Shown: positions 9,485-18,149 of the stretch, piece after piece
Position numbering within the stretch: the stretch's first letter is position 1
Layout: every line of letters begins with the position of its first letter
NCBI RefSeq assembly: GCF_014467235.1
Contig: NZ_NKHP01000016.1
Location: forward strand, 40,885-104,884
From: Xenorhabdus indica
GTDB lineage: Bacteria; Pseudomonadota; Gammaproteobacteria; Enterobacterales; Enterobacteriaceae
Length of the DNA: 64,000 nt
Reading direction: 5' to 3'
Made by a program: the position numbers and the translations under genes
The notes under the pieces: generated by a model
What the model was told of the DNA's origin: nothing
The model's database searches: none
Seen by the model: only the letters and a program-made list of their open reading frames with translations

Positions 9485-10662
9485 ATTGTTTCCTCTCCTG
9501 CAATAGCTAATAAATTCTGTATCTCCTGCTTCAGAGCATTAATCAGAACATCAATTTCGTGTCGTTCAGTAACATGCCCAAAACTGATGCGCAGCGCACT
9601 ATCGATATAGGAATAAGGAGACTGCATTGCAAGTAAGACATGTGAACGTTGAGGTGTTTGTGCGTTATTACTACAGGCGGATCCCAGAGAAACCGAAATT
9701 CCGTGACATAAATCCAATCTGCTTGCTAACGCTTCTGCTCTGACTCCGGGAAAACTAATATTTAGTGTCCATGGAGCCTGATATTCAGGTATTATCTCAC
9801 CATTTAAGTGATACTTGATGGATGAATTATCCAATTGATTAATAAGGTAACGTCTCATTTCCCGGCAATAATAAAGACGCTGTATTAATTCCTCACAGGC
9901 TTCTTCTGCTGCGGCAGCTAACCCTGCTATGCCTAATGTGTTCTCTGTGCCGCTGCGTAACCCTTGTTCTTGTCCACCACCATGCAGCAGAGGACACATT
10001 TTTGTCTGAGGGCTGTAGTACAGCCCGCCTATCCCTTTAGGGGCGTAAAACTTATGCCCAGAAAAGGCAACTGTTAGTGGTATATCATCAGGGCAGTACA
10101 TAGGCCATTTTCCCACTGCCTGTATTGCATCAAGATGAAGGTGAATACCTTTCCCTTTCAGTCTGGAAGCAAGTGTATCGTAAGGCTGAATGACACCCGT
10201 TTCATTGTTAATAACCATCAGCGCAATTAAACAAGTCTGGGGGGTAATGGCATTACATAACGTGTCTTGATTTACTCTTCCTGTTTTATTGGGAGCAATG
10301 ATTGTGAGTTTCAAACCTTGTTTTTGATACCAACTTAGAGGCTCCAGAATTGAAGAGTGTTCAATTGCAGAACAGATAGCATGATAACGAGATAACTGGT
10401 TAATAGGGATCTGGCTGAATACACTGTGTAGAGCGAGATTATTGCTTTCTGTACCTCCGGAAGTAAAAATGATCCTTTCAGCCGAGCCCCCCAGTAATTG
10501 AGCTATTGATTCTTTTGTATAGCTAATTAAGGTATGTAAACTCTGACTTAAACGATATTTGCCGGAAGGATTGGCAAATTGATCCAGCATTTGCTGAATT
10601 GCTATTTTTGATTTATGACTCAATGGAGTGGTCGCATTGAAATCAAAGTATAGCATTGTCAT
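9481..10662 (-). CDS. Cysteine desulfurase (NifS/IscS-like, class V aminotransferase fold)
   Basis: The protein of 393 aa has all features of a group I cysteine desulfurase: N-terminal FDFNATTPLS, the PLP lysine Lys204 in FSGHKFYAPKG, and catalytic Cys330 on the flexible loop SLGSACSNN. It removes sulfur from cysteine as a protein-bound persulfide, giving alanine. This is not the housekeeping iscS, which normally sits in iscRSUA. Here it lies between an IscU-like scaffold gene (4-bp overlap) and a fatty acyl-AMP ligase gene (4-bp overlap), so it is probably dedicated to the product of this operon. AAGGAT seven bases upstream supports the ATG at 10662. Confidence 0.9.
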   Translation of the reverse strand: MTMLYFDFNATTPLSHKSKIAIQQMLDQFANPSGKYRLSQSLHTLISYTKESIAQLLGGSAERIIFTSGGTESNNLALHSVFSQIPINQLSRYHAICSAIEHSSILEPLSWYQKQGLKLTIIAPNKTGRVNQDTLCNAITPQTCLIALMVINNETGVIQPYDTLASRLKGKGIHLHLDAIQAVGKWPMYCPDDIPLTVAFSGHKFYAPKGIGGLYYSPQTKMCPLLHGGGQEQGLRSGTENTLGIAGLAAAAEEACEELIQRLYYCREMRRYLINQLDNSSIKYHLNGEIIPEYQAPWTLNISFPGVRAEALASRLDLCHGISVSLGSACSNNAQTPQRSHVLLAMQSPYSYIDSALRISFGHVTERHEIDVLINALKQEIQNLLAIAGEETI

Positions 10663-11015
10663 ATATGCATCCTTATTTGTTGAAATAGAGCATGTAACAT
10701 CTCTAAACAGTGCTGCTGTGAAGGCTGCAATTTACCTAACATTGTGTCGATTTCTGATGTGCTTAATTGGGCAATTTCGGTCAGCGTTTTTCCTTGAACT
10801 TGCCGGCAGAACTGATTGGACATAGCTAAAGAGGCAGTACATCCCCAAGCTTGAAATCGAGCTTCATTAATGTACCCTTCGTTATTCAGCGATAAGTCAA
10901 TATCAACTTTATCGCCACATACGGAGTTACCTAGCTTGAGTTGAATATCGGGATTTTTTAGATATCCCTGGCAATCGGGATTACAGAAGTTATCAGTGAT
11001 AATCTCATTAAACAT
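10659..11015 (-). CDS. IscU/NifU-N-like Fe-S scaffold paralogue
   Basis: With the ATG at 11015 (TGAGG eight bases upstream; a TTG at 11021 is less likely) the protein has 118 aa. The three cluster-ligand cysteines of IscU are conserved in context: Cys33 with Asp35 in NSVCGDKVD, Cys59 in QAWGCTASLAMS, and Cys103 in QQHCLEML. The LPPVK motif that HscA binds in IscU is not kept; the aligned residues read LQPSQ. It lacks the insertion typical of SufU. Probable role: accept persulfide sulfur from the adjacent desulfurase, either to build a cluster or as a sulfur relay. A scaffold paralogue inside an acyl-activation operon is unusual. Confidence 0.87.
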   Translation of the reverse strand: MFNEIITDNFCNPDCQGYLKNPDIQLKLGNSVCGDKVDIDLSLNNEGYINEARFQAWGCTASLAMSNQFCRQVQGKTLTEIAQLSTSEIDTMLGKLQPSQQHCLEMLHALFQQIRMHI

Positions 11016-11024
11016 ATTCAAACC

Positions 11025-12206
11025 TCACTGAGTAACAGGACAAGCATTTTTTTGCTCGTCATCGGCTATCTTTCTCTCCAGATTAACAGCACAACAGCCG
11101 AATTCGGTTGCAGAAGGTGCTCGCATAACATATTGCATACGCTGAGAGTTACGGCCTGAAGGATCATTATCAGTACGCAGATAGATCATATCTTCAGTGA
11201 GTAACATTCCAGGAGTTGAACGTGCTATGGGATCGAAAATAACAAGCTGCCCAATTTCACCATCTTCCACCTCGCGAGATAAGTTTTCTGGATCACGGAC
11301 AGAAAAGTGAATATATGGAGGAATATGTTTTTGATTAAATTCATCCTCTATAGCCAAAAAATTAGCCTCAACAAGCCCATACATATCACGTATCCGGTTG
11401 GTGGAAATACCTAACCAAGTTTCCAGTTCTTGATTAAATTTGGTACGAGATATCATAGCTCCAGTGAAACGTTTCCAGCCACCGAGCGTGATCACCATAC
11501 TTCCACTATCTAGTTCCAGTTTAGTATTTGTCGCTTTTAAGAAACTAATAAAGCGATGAATAAGAAACGGGGGGCCTATTACATGGCGAGTAAATTTTCC
11601 TTGCCATTCTTTTAATTGGCTAATTGCCTCTTCCGGAACAAAACGCTCTTTTTTAACCATAAAACGATTGGTATCTAACAATCCGGCCAGCCAGTTGAAC
11701 GCTTTTATCATTCCCATTTCAGGGATTTCCTCTGTCGAAGGACATAGACAGAGTCCTGCTCCACTAGAGAGCTTAAGCATATCGCGATATGAGTTATAGA
11801 GAGCTATAGTGGCGTAGTCCATTGTTTCATCGCATCGACGGGCAACACTGGGGATACCACTAGTACCTGTAGAACGCATTTCATGCTCAATACTGGAAAG
11901 AGGTTTGCTTAACAATCTGTGACTATTTGCAGATTTAAAAGTAGAGACTGGAATAATTGGAATATTTACTAAGTCCGCATAATTTTGGATGTCACTAGGG
12001 TGGATACCTTTCTCGTCACATTGTTTACGATAGTAAATATTATTTTCAAAATGATATCTAAAAGCATCTCTAATAATGTGGGTTTTTAATTCCTGTTGTT
12101 CTTCAATTGGAAGGGCATAAAGAAAATCACTATTTGTAACTATCCATTTTATAGCATCTCCTTTTGCATCTTTTATTCTTTCATACAGCTCAACTGCTTT
12201 GAACAT
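11025..12206 (-). CDS. LuxE-family acyl-protein synthetase
   Basis: The protein of 393 aa matches the LuxE family (Pfam acyl-protein synthetase). The nucleotide-binding motif MRSTGTSGIP lies at residues 110-119, with GPPFLIHRF and DMYGLVEANF further on. In luminous bacteria LuxE activates fatty acid as acyl-AMP and carries it on a cysteine near its C-terminus; here a Cys-Cys pair sits at 371-372, which fits but is unproven. There are no luxCDAB genes nearby, so it does not serve luminescence here. It is the first gene of the six-gene unit; the ATG at 12206 has AGGATTAAT upstream. AT-rich DNA of about 185 bp separates it from IS debris and should hold the operon promoter. Confidence 0.87.
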   Translation of the reverse strand: MFKAVELYERIKDAKGDAIKWIVTNSDFLYALPIEEQQELKTHIIRDAFRYHFENNIYYRKQCDEKGIHPSDIQNYADLVNIPIIPVSTFKSANSHRLLSKPLSSIEHEMRSTGTSGIPSVARRCDETMDYATIALYNSYRDMLKLSSGAGLCLCPSTEEIPEMGMIKAFNWLAGLLDTNRFMVKKERFVPEEAISQLKEWQGKFTRHVIGPPFLIHRFISFLKATNTKLELDSGSMVITLGGWKRFTGAMISRTKFNQELETWLGISTNRIRDMYGLVEANFLAIEDEFNQKHIPPYIHFSVRDPENLSREVEDGEIGQLVIFDPIARSTPGMLLTEDMIYLRTDNDPSGRNSQRMQYVMRAPSATEFGCCAVNLERKIADDEQKNACPVTQ

Positions 12207-12392
12207 ATCATTAATCCTGTTAGTCGTTATATTATTTAAGAATTAATTATTCCATTTAGCGATAAGTAAAATATCTTAACGTGAGCTTTTTTGTTTTTCT
12301 TGAATAAACTGGCTAACTTTATCCTATAAAATTATTAGACGACTTATAAATAAAAACATATCTTTAATTTATCAATTTAAGTAAATAAGCTT

Positions 12393-12745
12393 TCATAATA
12401 ACGATAGACTCATTTTTCTCATTTCCGGTTGTTGCCCTAATGAAAATGCAGTCATAAGTTTTTCAACGCACGCTAAAAGTTGTCACATAGACTGACAGCA
12501 ATGATTCCGTGTGACGGTTTTATGCGAAGACTGCCACAGGCGTTCAATCTTATTTAGCCATGGCGAATAGATCGGTAAAAATAGCAGGTTAAATTGAGGA
12601 TTTTGTTTTAGTCATTCCCTGACTTTCCGGCTTTTGTGAATACCATAATCATCCAAAATCAACGTGATACTTTTGGCTTGGCGATACTGACGATTAATTT
12701 TCTCTAACATATTGATAAATAAATCAGAGTTTTTCTTTATACCCC
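12393..12745 (-). pseudogene. IS630-family transposase, C-terminal remnant
   Basis: Read on the minus strand this stretch gives SITLILDDYGIHKSRKV, then NLLFLPIYSPWLNKIERLW, the last catalytic part of an IS630 DDE transposase. Two in-frame TGA codons break it and the N-terminal part is absent. It ends about 15 bp from the left end of the IS3-like element. Confidence 0.8.
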
Positions 12746-12831
12746 CCGACATAGGTCACTTGTAGTAGTATAAGGATCTTGGACACCTCAAAAGCCTTCT
12801 AATGTTATTCATATGATAATGACGTGTGACA

Positions 12832-13146
12832 ATGAAAGTGAAACTCACCAAATGCCATTATTCCATTGAATTTAAGCTGGAAGCGGTTCAACAGGTTGTT
12901 CTCCATCAACAACGGGTTGTCGATATCGCCCGTTCATTGGGGATCAATAACAGCACGCTGGGAAAATGGGTTCGCCAGTACCAGGCCGAAATATAGGGAA
13001 TAACGCTTGTGGGTAAGGTACTGACGCCCGAACAACGCCAGATACAATCATTAGAAAAACAAGTGAAATATCTGGAAATGGAAAAAGAAATCTTAAAGCA
13101 GGTGGCCGTGCTGATGAGCGAGATGCGCAGTGGCTCTATGCGTTGA
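12832..13146 (+). pseudogene. IS3-family orfA (helix-turn-helix protein), broken
   Basis: From the ATG at 12832 the frame reads KCHYSIEFKLEAVQQVV and DIARSLGINNSTLGKWVRQY, the helix-turn-helix of IS3 OrfA, then meets a TAG after QAEI and continues in frame with the leucine-zipper part (QRQIQSLEKQVKYLEMEKEI) to the TGA at 13144. One nonsense mutation therefore inactivates it. Confidence 0.8.
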
Positions 13147-13174
13147 TCACACGGCTGAACCTCCGGTGGTCAGT

Positions 13175-13535
13175 CAGGGCAAGATCACGAATGTTTTTTA
13201 GTCAAAAATAAACAAGTTGCTTCGCGTAAAGAGCTGTGATCTTATACTCTTTTTTGAGAGTTGAAAATCAATACCATGTACCTCGAAAACTTTAGCCTGC
13301 ATTTTTCAGAGATCCAAGACCCGCGCCAGAGAGCGAAAGTCGCTTATTCCTTATTTGATATCCTGTTTGCGTCGCTTTGTGCAATGATTGCGGGGGCAGA
13401 AGGCTGGAACGATATTCAGGAATATATCGAGGGCTACCATGAGTGGTTTCTGCAACAAGGCATGTTCAAAGAAGGTGTACCCGTTGATGATACGTTTGCC
13501 CGGATCGTTTAGCGGATCAACCTATAACAATTTAA
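13175..13535 (+). pseudogene. ISAs1-family transposase, N-terminal fragment inside the IS3
   Basis: The ORF from 13276 (TTG at 13261 also possible) encodes the N-terminal domain that precedes ISAs1 DDE transposases: FSEIQDPRQRAKVAYSLFD, ILFASLCAMIAGAEGWNDI, then GVPVDDTFARIV and a stop. CAGGGC at 13175 resembles the ISAs1 end seen at 14641. The rest of the element is missing. The right boundary is approximate and set where IS3 OrfB sequence resumes. Confidence 0.65.
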
Positions 13536-13968
13536 CTTCTGTTTTATCAATTGGATGAACTCACTTCCCGTCGGGTGGTGGGAATGGCCATCGGCTCCTC
13601 GCCGGATGCTGAGCTGGTCTGCCGGGTATTGAATAACGAATTGGAAACGCGTCATCTTGAAGGACGGCTGGTTTTTCATTCAGATCAAGGCAGTCAATAC
13701 AGGAGTAAAAAGTTTCGCCGCTTACTCTGGCAAAATAAAATTATCCAAAGCATGAGTCGCAAGGACAATTGCTACGATAATTCTCCCATGGTACGGGTAT
13801 TCCGGAGTTTGAAAAGTGAAGGATCCCGCCAGAAGGCTATCGGGATATTCATGAGGCAATGAGGGATGTCACAACGACATCCGTCCCCATAGCTTTAATG
13901 GGGGAATTTCTCCGGCTGAATACGAAAGACAGTGGGAAGCGGCTAAAAATGTGTCCGAAAGTTCTTGA
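13536..13968 (+). pseudogene. IS3-family orfB, 3' part with frameshifts
   Basis: The translation LDELTSRRVVGMAIGSSPD, FHSDQGSQY, then MSRKDNCYDNSPM is the end of the rve integrase core of IS3 OrfB, including the second Asp (SDQGSQY). The expected C-terminal YRDIHEAMRDVTT and GGISPAEYERQWE lie in shifted frames. The N-terminal half was lost at the ISAs1 junction. Confidence 0.8.
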
Positions 13969-13989
13969 CCACTACATTTTTCGATTCAG

Positions 13990-14629
13990 TCTTTTTATCC
14001 GGGTTCATGCGTTAAATTGTTTCTTTCTAAATGTTGGGTGAATATTTTCCCAGTCAGGTGTTCTGCTTCTGGGAGGTTGTTATACACAGCATCATTATCC
14101 GTACAATGAATATTAAAGGTAAAGGGCGATAAAAAGGTAAGTAGTTTGTCTAATGTTTTTCTGGCTGCGATCCCAAAAACAGGCGCCACTCTTTGTTTCA
14201 GAGAGGGTTCCCGAGCATACCAGAGCCAGCGTTGATTTTTCTTGTTCCCACAAACGCCCCTTGCTCATCCATTTCACAGATAAGTTGAATGTTATCCCCG
14301 CCAAGAGGACGCGTCGTCATATTTCGGGGTGTAAGTTTTTAGCGTTGTCATGATGGTGCTTGTGGCCACTTTCAGGACACGGGCGGTGTTGCGGTATTCA
14401 TTGCCATATCAATAGATTGCTTTTTAACACCGAGTTTGCAGGCTTGATAGGTGTATTCCAATTGAAAGATCTTACAGCAGGCATAACAGCGATGACCGCC
14501 ATTTCCTTTTCCATGCCCTTTGACATGTTCTACTGTGTGACAATAACGAAAATAAACGTCAACTTTAGCCAGATTCCACCATTAAAAAGTTAGAGCATAT
14601 TACAATAACTAACTATTCAATACATAACC
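13990..14629 (-). mobile_element. IS1-family element, degenerate
   Basis: On the minus strand the InsA-like start MAKVDVYFRYCHTVEHVKGH (near 14584) is followed by YACCKIFQLEYTYQACKLGVKKQ, then an InsB-like segment WEQEKSTLALVCSGTLSETK, all broken by stops and frameshifts. Its left terminal repeat, GGTTATGTATTGAATAGTTA on the minus strand, ends at 14629, one base before the ISAs1 target duplication. The lower boundary is approximate. Confidence 0.75.
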
Positions 14630-14630
14630 T

Positions 14631-14640
14631 GTTTTATAGC
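14631..14640 (+). repeat. Target-site duplication of ISAs1, left copy
   Basis: GTTTTATAGC directly precedes the left inverted repeat at 14641 and is repeated exactly at 18630-18639 after the right inverted repeat. Confidence 0.9.
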
Positions 14641-14742
14641 CAGGGCAAACGGGTCTAAATTGACCAATGTGATTAACTGAGTGCATTCGGTAGTTTGTTA
14701 TTTATAATCAGCATCCTGTCAAGAATAACCGTAGAAACTGCC

Positions 14743-15390
14743 ATGCAAGCAACCACCCTGAGTCATGCCTTTGGGCACCTCACTGATCCACGTGTTAGCC
14801 GAACTAAACAGTATACCCTCATCGATATTCTGACCATCTCGATTTGTGCCGTGATCTGTGGTTGTGAAGGTTTCAATGCGATTGAAGAATACGGTAAATC
14901 CAAAGAAGATTGGTTTCGGCAATTTCTGGATCTTCCCAATGGCATCCCCAGCCATGATACCTTTAACGATGTGATAAACCGGCTTGCTCCCCAGTAATTT
15001 GGGCACGCTTTTACCCAATGGCGTTCCTGCTCTCCATTTGGTCAGCGCCTGGTCAGTCGCGAATCAACTCTGCTTTGGTCAGGTGAAATTCTCGGATAAA
15101 TCGAACGAAATTACCGCGATCCCAAAACTGCTGGCCTTGCTGGATATTGAAGGTTCTACCATCACGATTGACGCGATGGGTTGCCAGTACAAAATCGCTG
15201 ACCAGATTGTCGAGAACCAGGCCGATTATGTGCTGGCGTTAAAAGGCAATCAGGGCGAGTTTCATGATGATATCAAACTCTTTTTAGATACCCAGTTGAC
15301 GAAAGGTTTTACGGGGATTTCTCACGCCAAAACCCAGAGCACGGAGGAATATAATGAACGCATCCCAACCACTGAACCTTTGGCACCGTG
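14743..15390 (+). pseudogene. ISAs1 transposase, 5' part (frameshifted)
   Basis: From the ATG at 14743: TLSHAFGHLTDPRVSRTKQY, then NGIPSHDTFNDVINRL, the ISAs1-associated N-terminal domain. A TAA at 14995 and a frameshift follow, and the next frame gives HLVSAWSVANQLCFGQVK, TIDAMGCQYKIADQIV and YVLALKGNQGEFHDDI, the DDE core. The reading is lost near 15390 where the IS110 block begins. It was not functional even before that insertion if the stop is old. Confidence 0.85.
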
Positions 15391-15489
15391 CTGGAATTGA
15401 GAGATGAGGCATGGTTCCTCGCAGATTTCCGGCCTTATAGTGCCTAAAAGCGGGAGCCTGTTGCTCCCTGATGACGGGAGGAACCACTC

Positions 15490-16512
15490 ATGAAATTTAC
15501 TCCTTTTGGCGTCGATATTGCAAAACATTTGATGCAAATTCATTTTGTCGATGAATACACCGGTGAAGTTATTGATAGACAGCTGCGGCGGCAGGATTTT
15601 TTAACGTTCTTCAGTAACCGCGAGTCTTGCCTGATTGGCATGGAAGCGTGTGGCGGTGCTCACTACTGGGCACGGGAATTGAGAAAACTGGGGCATGAAG
15701 TGCGTTTGCTTCAGGCGCGATTCGTCAGGGCATTCCGGATGGGAAATAAGAATGATGTTCAGGATGCCCGAGCCATATGGCAGGCGGTTCAACAACCCGG
15801 TAAATCGGTTGCCGTCAAAAACGAAGAACACCAGGCTATTCTGTCGTTACACAGGATGCGTTACCAATTAGTGAAATTCAGAACTGCGCAAATCAATGCG
15901 CTGCATGGTTTGCTACTGGAGTTCGGTGAAACTGTGCATAAGGGCAGAGCTTCATTGGATAAAGCGATGCCGGAGATACTTGAGCGGCTAAGGGAAAAAC
16001 TGGCCCCTTTCCTGCTCAATCTTCTTGAAGAACAATACCACCGCTTGAACGAAATTGATGAACAAATTGAACAGGTGGAAAAACAACTCATAGCGTGGGC
16101 AAAACAGAATGCCGATTGCCAGCGGATTATGAAAATACCCGGTGTTGGTGTGCTGATTGCGACCGCCGCCATAGCCACAATGGGCGATCCCCGTGCGTTC
16201 CGGTCGGGCAGAGAATTTTCGGCCTATCTGGGATTAGTGCCGAAACAGACGGGGACGGGAGGCCGGATCAAATTACTGGGGAGCAGTAAACGGGGAGCTA
16301 CCTATCTGAGAACGCTGTTTATCCATGGAGCAAGAGTCGCCACCTTAACCACAAAAACGCCCTTACCCTGGGTGACTGAACTCAAAAAACGACGGCCGGC
16401 CTGCGTGGCTATAGTGGGGATGGCCAATAAACTGGCTCGTACTGTTTGGGCTCTGGTAGCCCATCAGCGGGATTACCAAAAAGATTACGTCAGTGTCAGA
16501 CCGCTTAATTAA
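15490..16512 (+). CDS. IS110-family transposase (intact, IS1111-like)
   Basis: The protein of 340 aa starts MKFTPFGVDIAKHLMQIHF and has the DEDD RuvC-like N-terminal domain (GVDIAK; later NKNDVQDARAIW) and the C-terminal Tnp_20 domain around IPGVGVLIATAAIATMGD and FSAYLGLVPKQTGTGGR with the conserved serine region. Length and order are those of a complete IS110/IS1111 transposase. The upstream 100 bp and downstream 275 bp are non-coding and may encode the guide RNA these elements use to select target and donor DNA. A fragment of a close relative lies at 33689-33800. Confidence 0.92.
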   Translation: MKFTPFGVDIAKHLMQIHFVDEYTGEVIDRQLRRQDFLTFFSNRESCLIGMEACGGAHYWARELRKLGHEVRLLQARFVRAFRMGNKNDVQDARAIWQAVQQPGKSVAVKNEEHQAILSLHRMRYQLVKFRTAQINALHGLLLEFGETVHKGRASLDKAMPEILERLREKLAPFLLNLLEEQYHRLNEIDEQIEQVEKQLIAWAKQNADCQRIMKIPGVGVLIATAAIATMGDPRAFRSGREFSAYLGLVPKQTGTGGRIKLLGSSKRGATYLRTLFIHGARVATLTTKTPLPWVTELKKRRPACVAIVGMANKLARTVWALVAHQRDYQKDYVSVRPLN

Positions 16513-16790
16513 AACCTGACACTGATTAATCTCAACATGTAATGACAAGGCTGAATGCAGAAAGATTGCGGAGGCAATAATCATGATGACAAAGACAGGT
16601 AAGACCGTGACTCGCTAAGCCTGTATGGTCGCCAGAGCGTCAAGCTCGTCGGAGGAATGAGGAGCAAGCCAGCGGATTACATCGAGGCCCGCAGCATCGG
16701 CTGCAATAAGGCTGATGTTATGAACTCCCGCTCCTCACGGAGTAAGATGGGAATTCATCAATAAAATCCAGCCAGCTTTGGGAGGAGATT
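16513..16790 (+). other. Non-coding DNA between two IS110-family genes; possible guide RNA
   Basis: No plausible ORF. The stretch contains several complementary short blocks (GAGGAATGAGGAGC and GCTCCTCACGGAG; GCCCGCAGCATCGGCTGC), the sort of structure expected for the bridge or seek RNA of IS110/IS1111 elements. It must also contain the boundary between the two elements, which I cannot place. Function is inference. Confidence 0.4.
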
Positions 16791-17815
16791 ATGCCTAATC
16801 TCATCATCGGTCTTGATATTGCTAAATTGCTAAAAATATTTTTCAAGTTTATGGGACCAACCACCGTAGCATAGCCACTATTAAACGAAAGTTACGTCGA
16901 AATAGTGTGTTGAAGTTTTTTGCGACTCTGGAGCCTGCACTCATTGGGATTGAAGCCTGCCATAGTGCACATTATTGGGCTCGGGAATTGAGAAAACTGG
17001 GGCATACGGTTCATTTGTTGCCAACCCAATACGTTAAACCTTTTGTTGTTGGTGGAAAAAATGATGCTAATGATGCTGCTGCGATCTGTATGGCAGTAAC
17101 AAGACGGGATATTCACTGTGTGCCCATAAAAAGTGCTGAGCAGCAATCATTACAGTCATTGCACCGAATACGGGAAGGAGCTATTCAGGAAAGAACAGCT
17201 AAATCAAATCAGATCCGGAGTCTGTTTTCAGAAGAAGGCATCATATTTCCGACCGGGCTGTCTTCGCTAAAAAAAGGTCTCCTTGAGCTTATAGAGGACG
17301 GTGAGTCCGTGATAACCCCTATCCTGAGAAAGCTGGGCAAGATGTATCTTGAACAATTATCCTGTTTACAGGCGTGGATCGGTGAGCTTAACGAAATGAT
17401 TGACAGATATTTCAAAGAGAACGATGCCTGTCAACGGTTAGCCACCATTCCCGGTATTGGGCCGGTGATCGCCACGGCCATTGTCAGTCGCGTTGGGGAT
17501 CCTGGTCTGTTCAAAAATGGCCGACACTTTGCTGCCTGGCTAGGGTTAACTCCCAGGCAATATTCCAGTGGTGGAAAAACCCGACTCGCCGGAATAACGA
17601 AACGGGGTGATAGTTATATACGAAAGTTGCTGGTTCAGGGCGCCAGAGCCGTGATTTACCACATAAACCGAAGGCATGATAACTATGGCGATTGGATAAA
17701 AAAACTGATGCAGCGCCGTCCGGTAAATATTGTGGCTATCGCGCTGGCAAATAAGATCGCCAGAATATCATGGGTGATACTAATGGGTGAAGAAAAGTTC
17801 AGAGTGACATCGTAA
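16791..17815 (+). pseudogene. IS110-family transposase, frameshifted by an 8-bp tandem duplication
   Basis: The gene begins MPNLIIGLDIAK at 16791 and then leaves frame. The sequence ATTGCTAA occurs twice in tandem at 16818-16833; dropping one copy restores a continuous frame (DIAKNIFQVYGTNHRSIATI...) into the long ORF that follows from about 16835 to the TAA at 17813. That ORF shows ACHSAHYWARELRKLGHTVH, GGKNDANDAAAI, and AAWLGLTPRQYSSGGK. It is a second IS110-type transposase clearly different from the one at 15490. Confidence 0.9.
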
Positions 17816-18140
17816 TCACAGGGGAATGAAATTTATTTTAGCTGTATTGATCTTGCTAATTGCGCAGGAAAAGTGAGAGGGGAGATCGGTCAAACCGACA
17901 CCTGCAAAACCTGATATATCCGACGACCAAGAATGAATAAAGGTCTGAAGGCCGATAAGGAGCAGGTGTGCATATATCCATCATGGCTCAGCAGAAAATA
18001 ACCTGCAAACACAGAAGCCGAATGTACGAACGCAGTTATGACCGCCATTCAACGAACCTATCTTGCACATAAGCGGGAGTTCATGTATGGATATAGAGCT
18101 GCAACCTACCGTCGATGTCAACATGATTTTTGTCTTGCAA
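17816..18140 (+). other. Non-coding 3' flank of the second IS110-type gene
   Basis: About 320 bp without a convincing gene before ISAs1 transposase sequence resumes near 18150. It contains short complementary blocks such as GGTCTGAAGGCC and GATCGGTCAAACCGAC. It may hold the guide RNA and right end of the second IS110-type element. The exact right end is not visible to me. Confidence 0.4.
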
Positions 18141-18149
18141 ACGGGATGC

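Larger units (their letters stand above)
12761..13976 (+). mobile_element. IS3-family element, degenerate and interrupted
   Basis: The ends are imperfect inverted repeats: TGTAGTAGTATAAGGATCTT at the left, and the complement of CTTGACCACTACA at the right. Inside are an orfA with a stop codon, a fragment of an ISAs1 transposase, and the 3' part of orfB. No target-site duplication is visible at the ends, so deletions or older age are likely. Confidence 0.75.
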
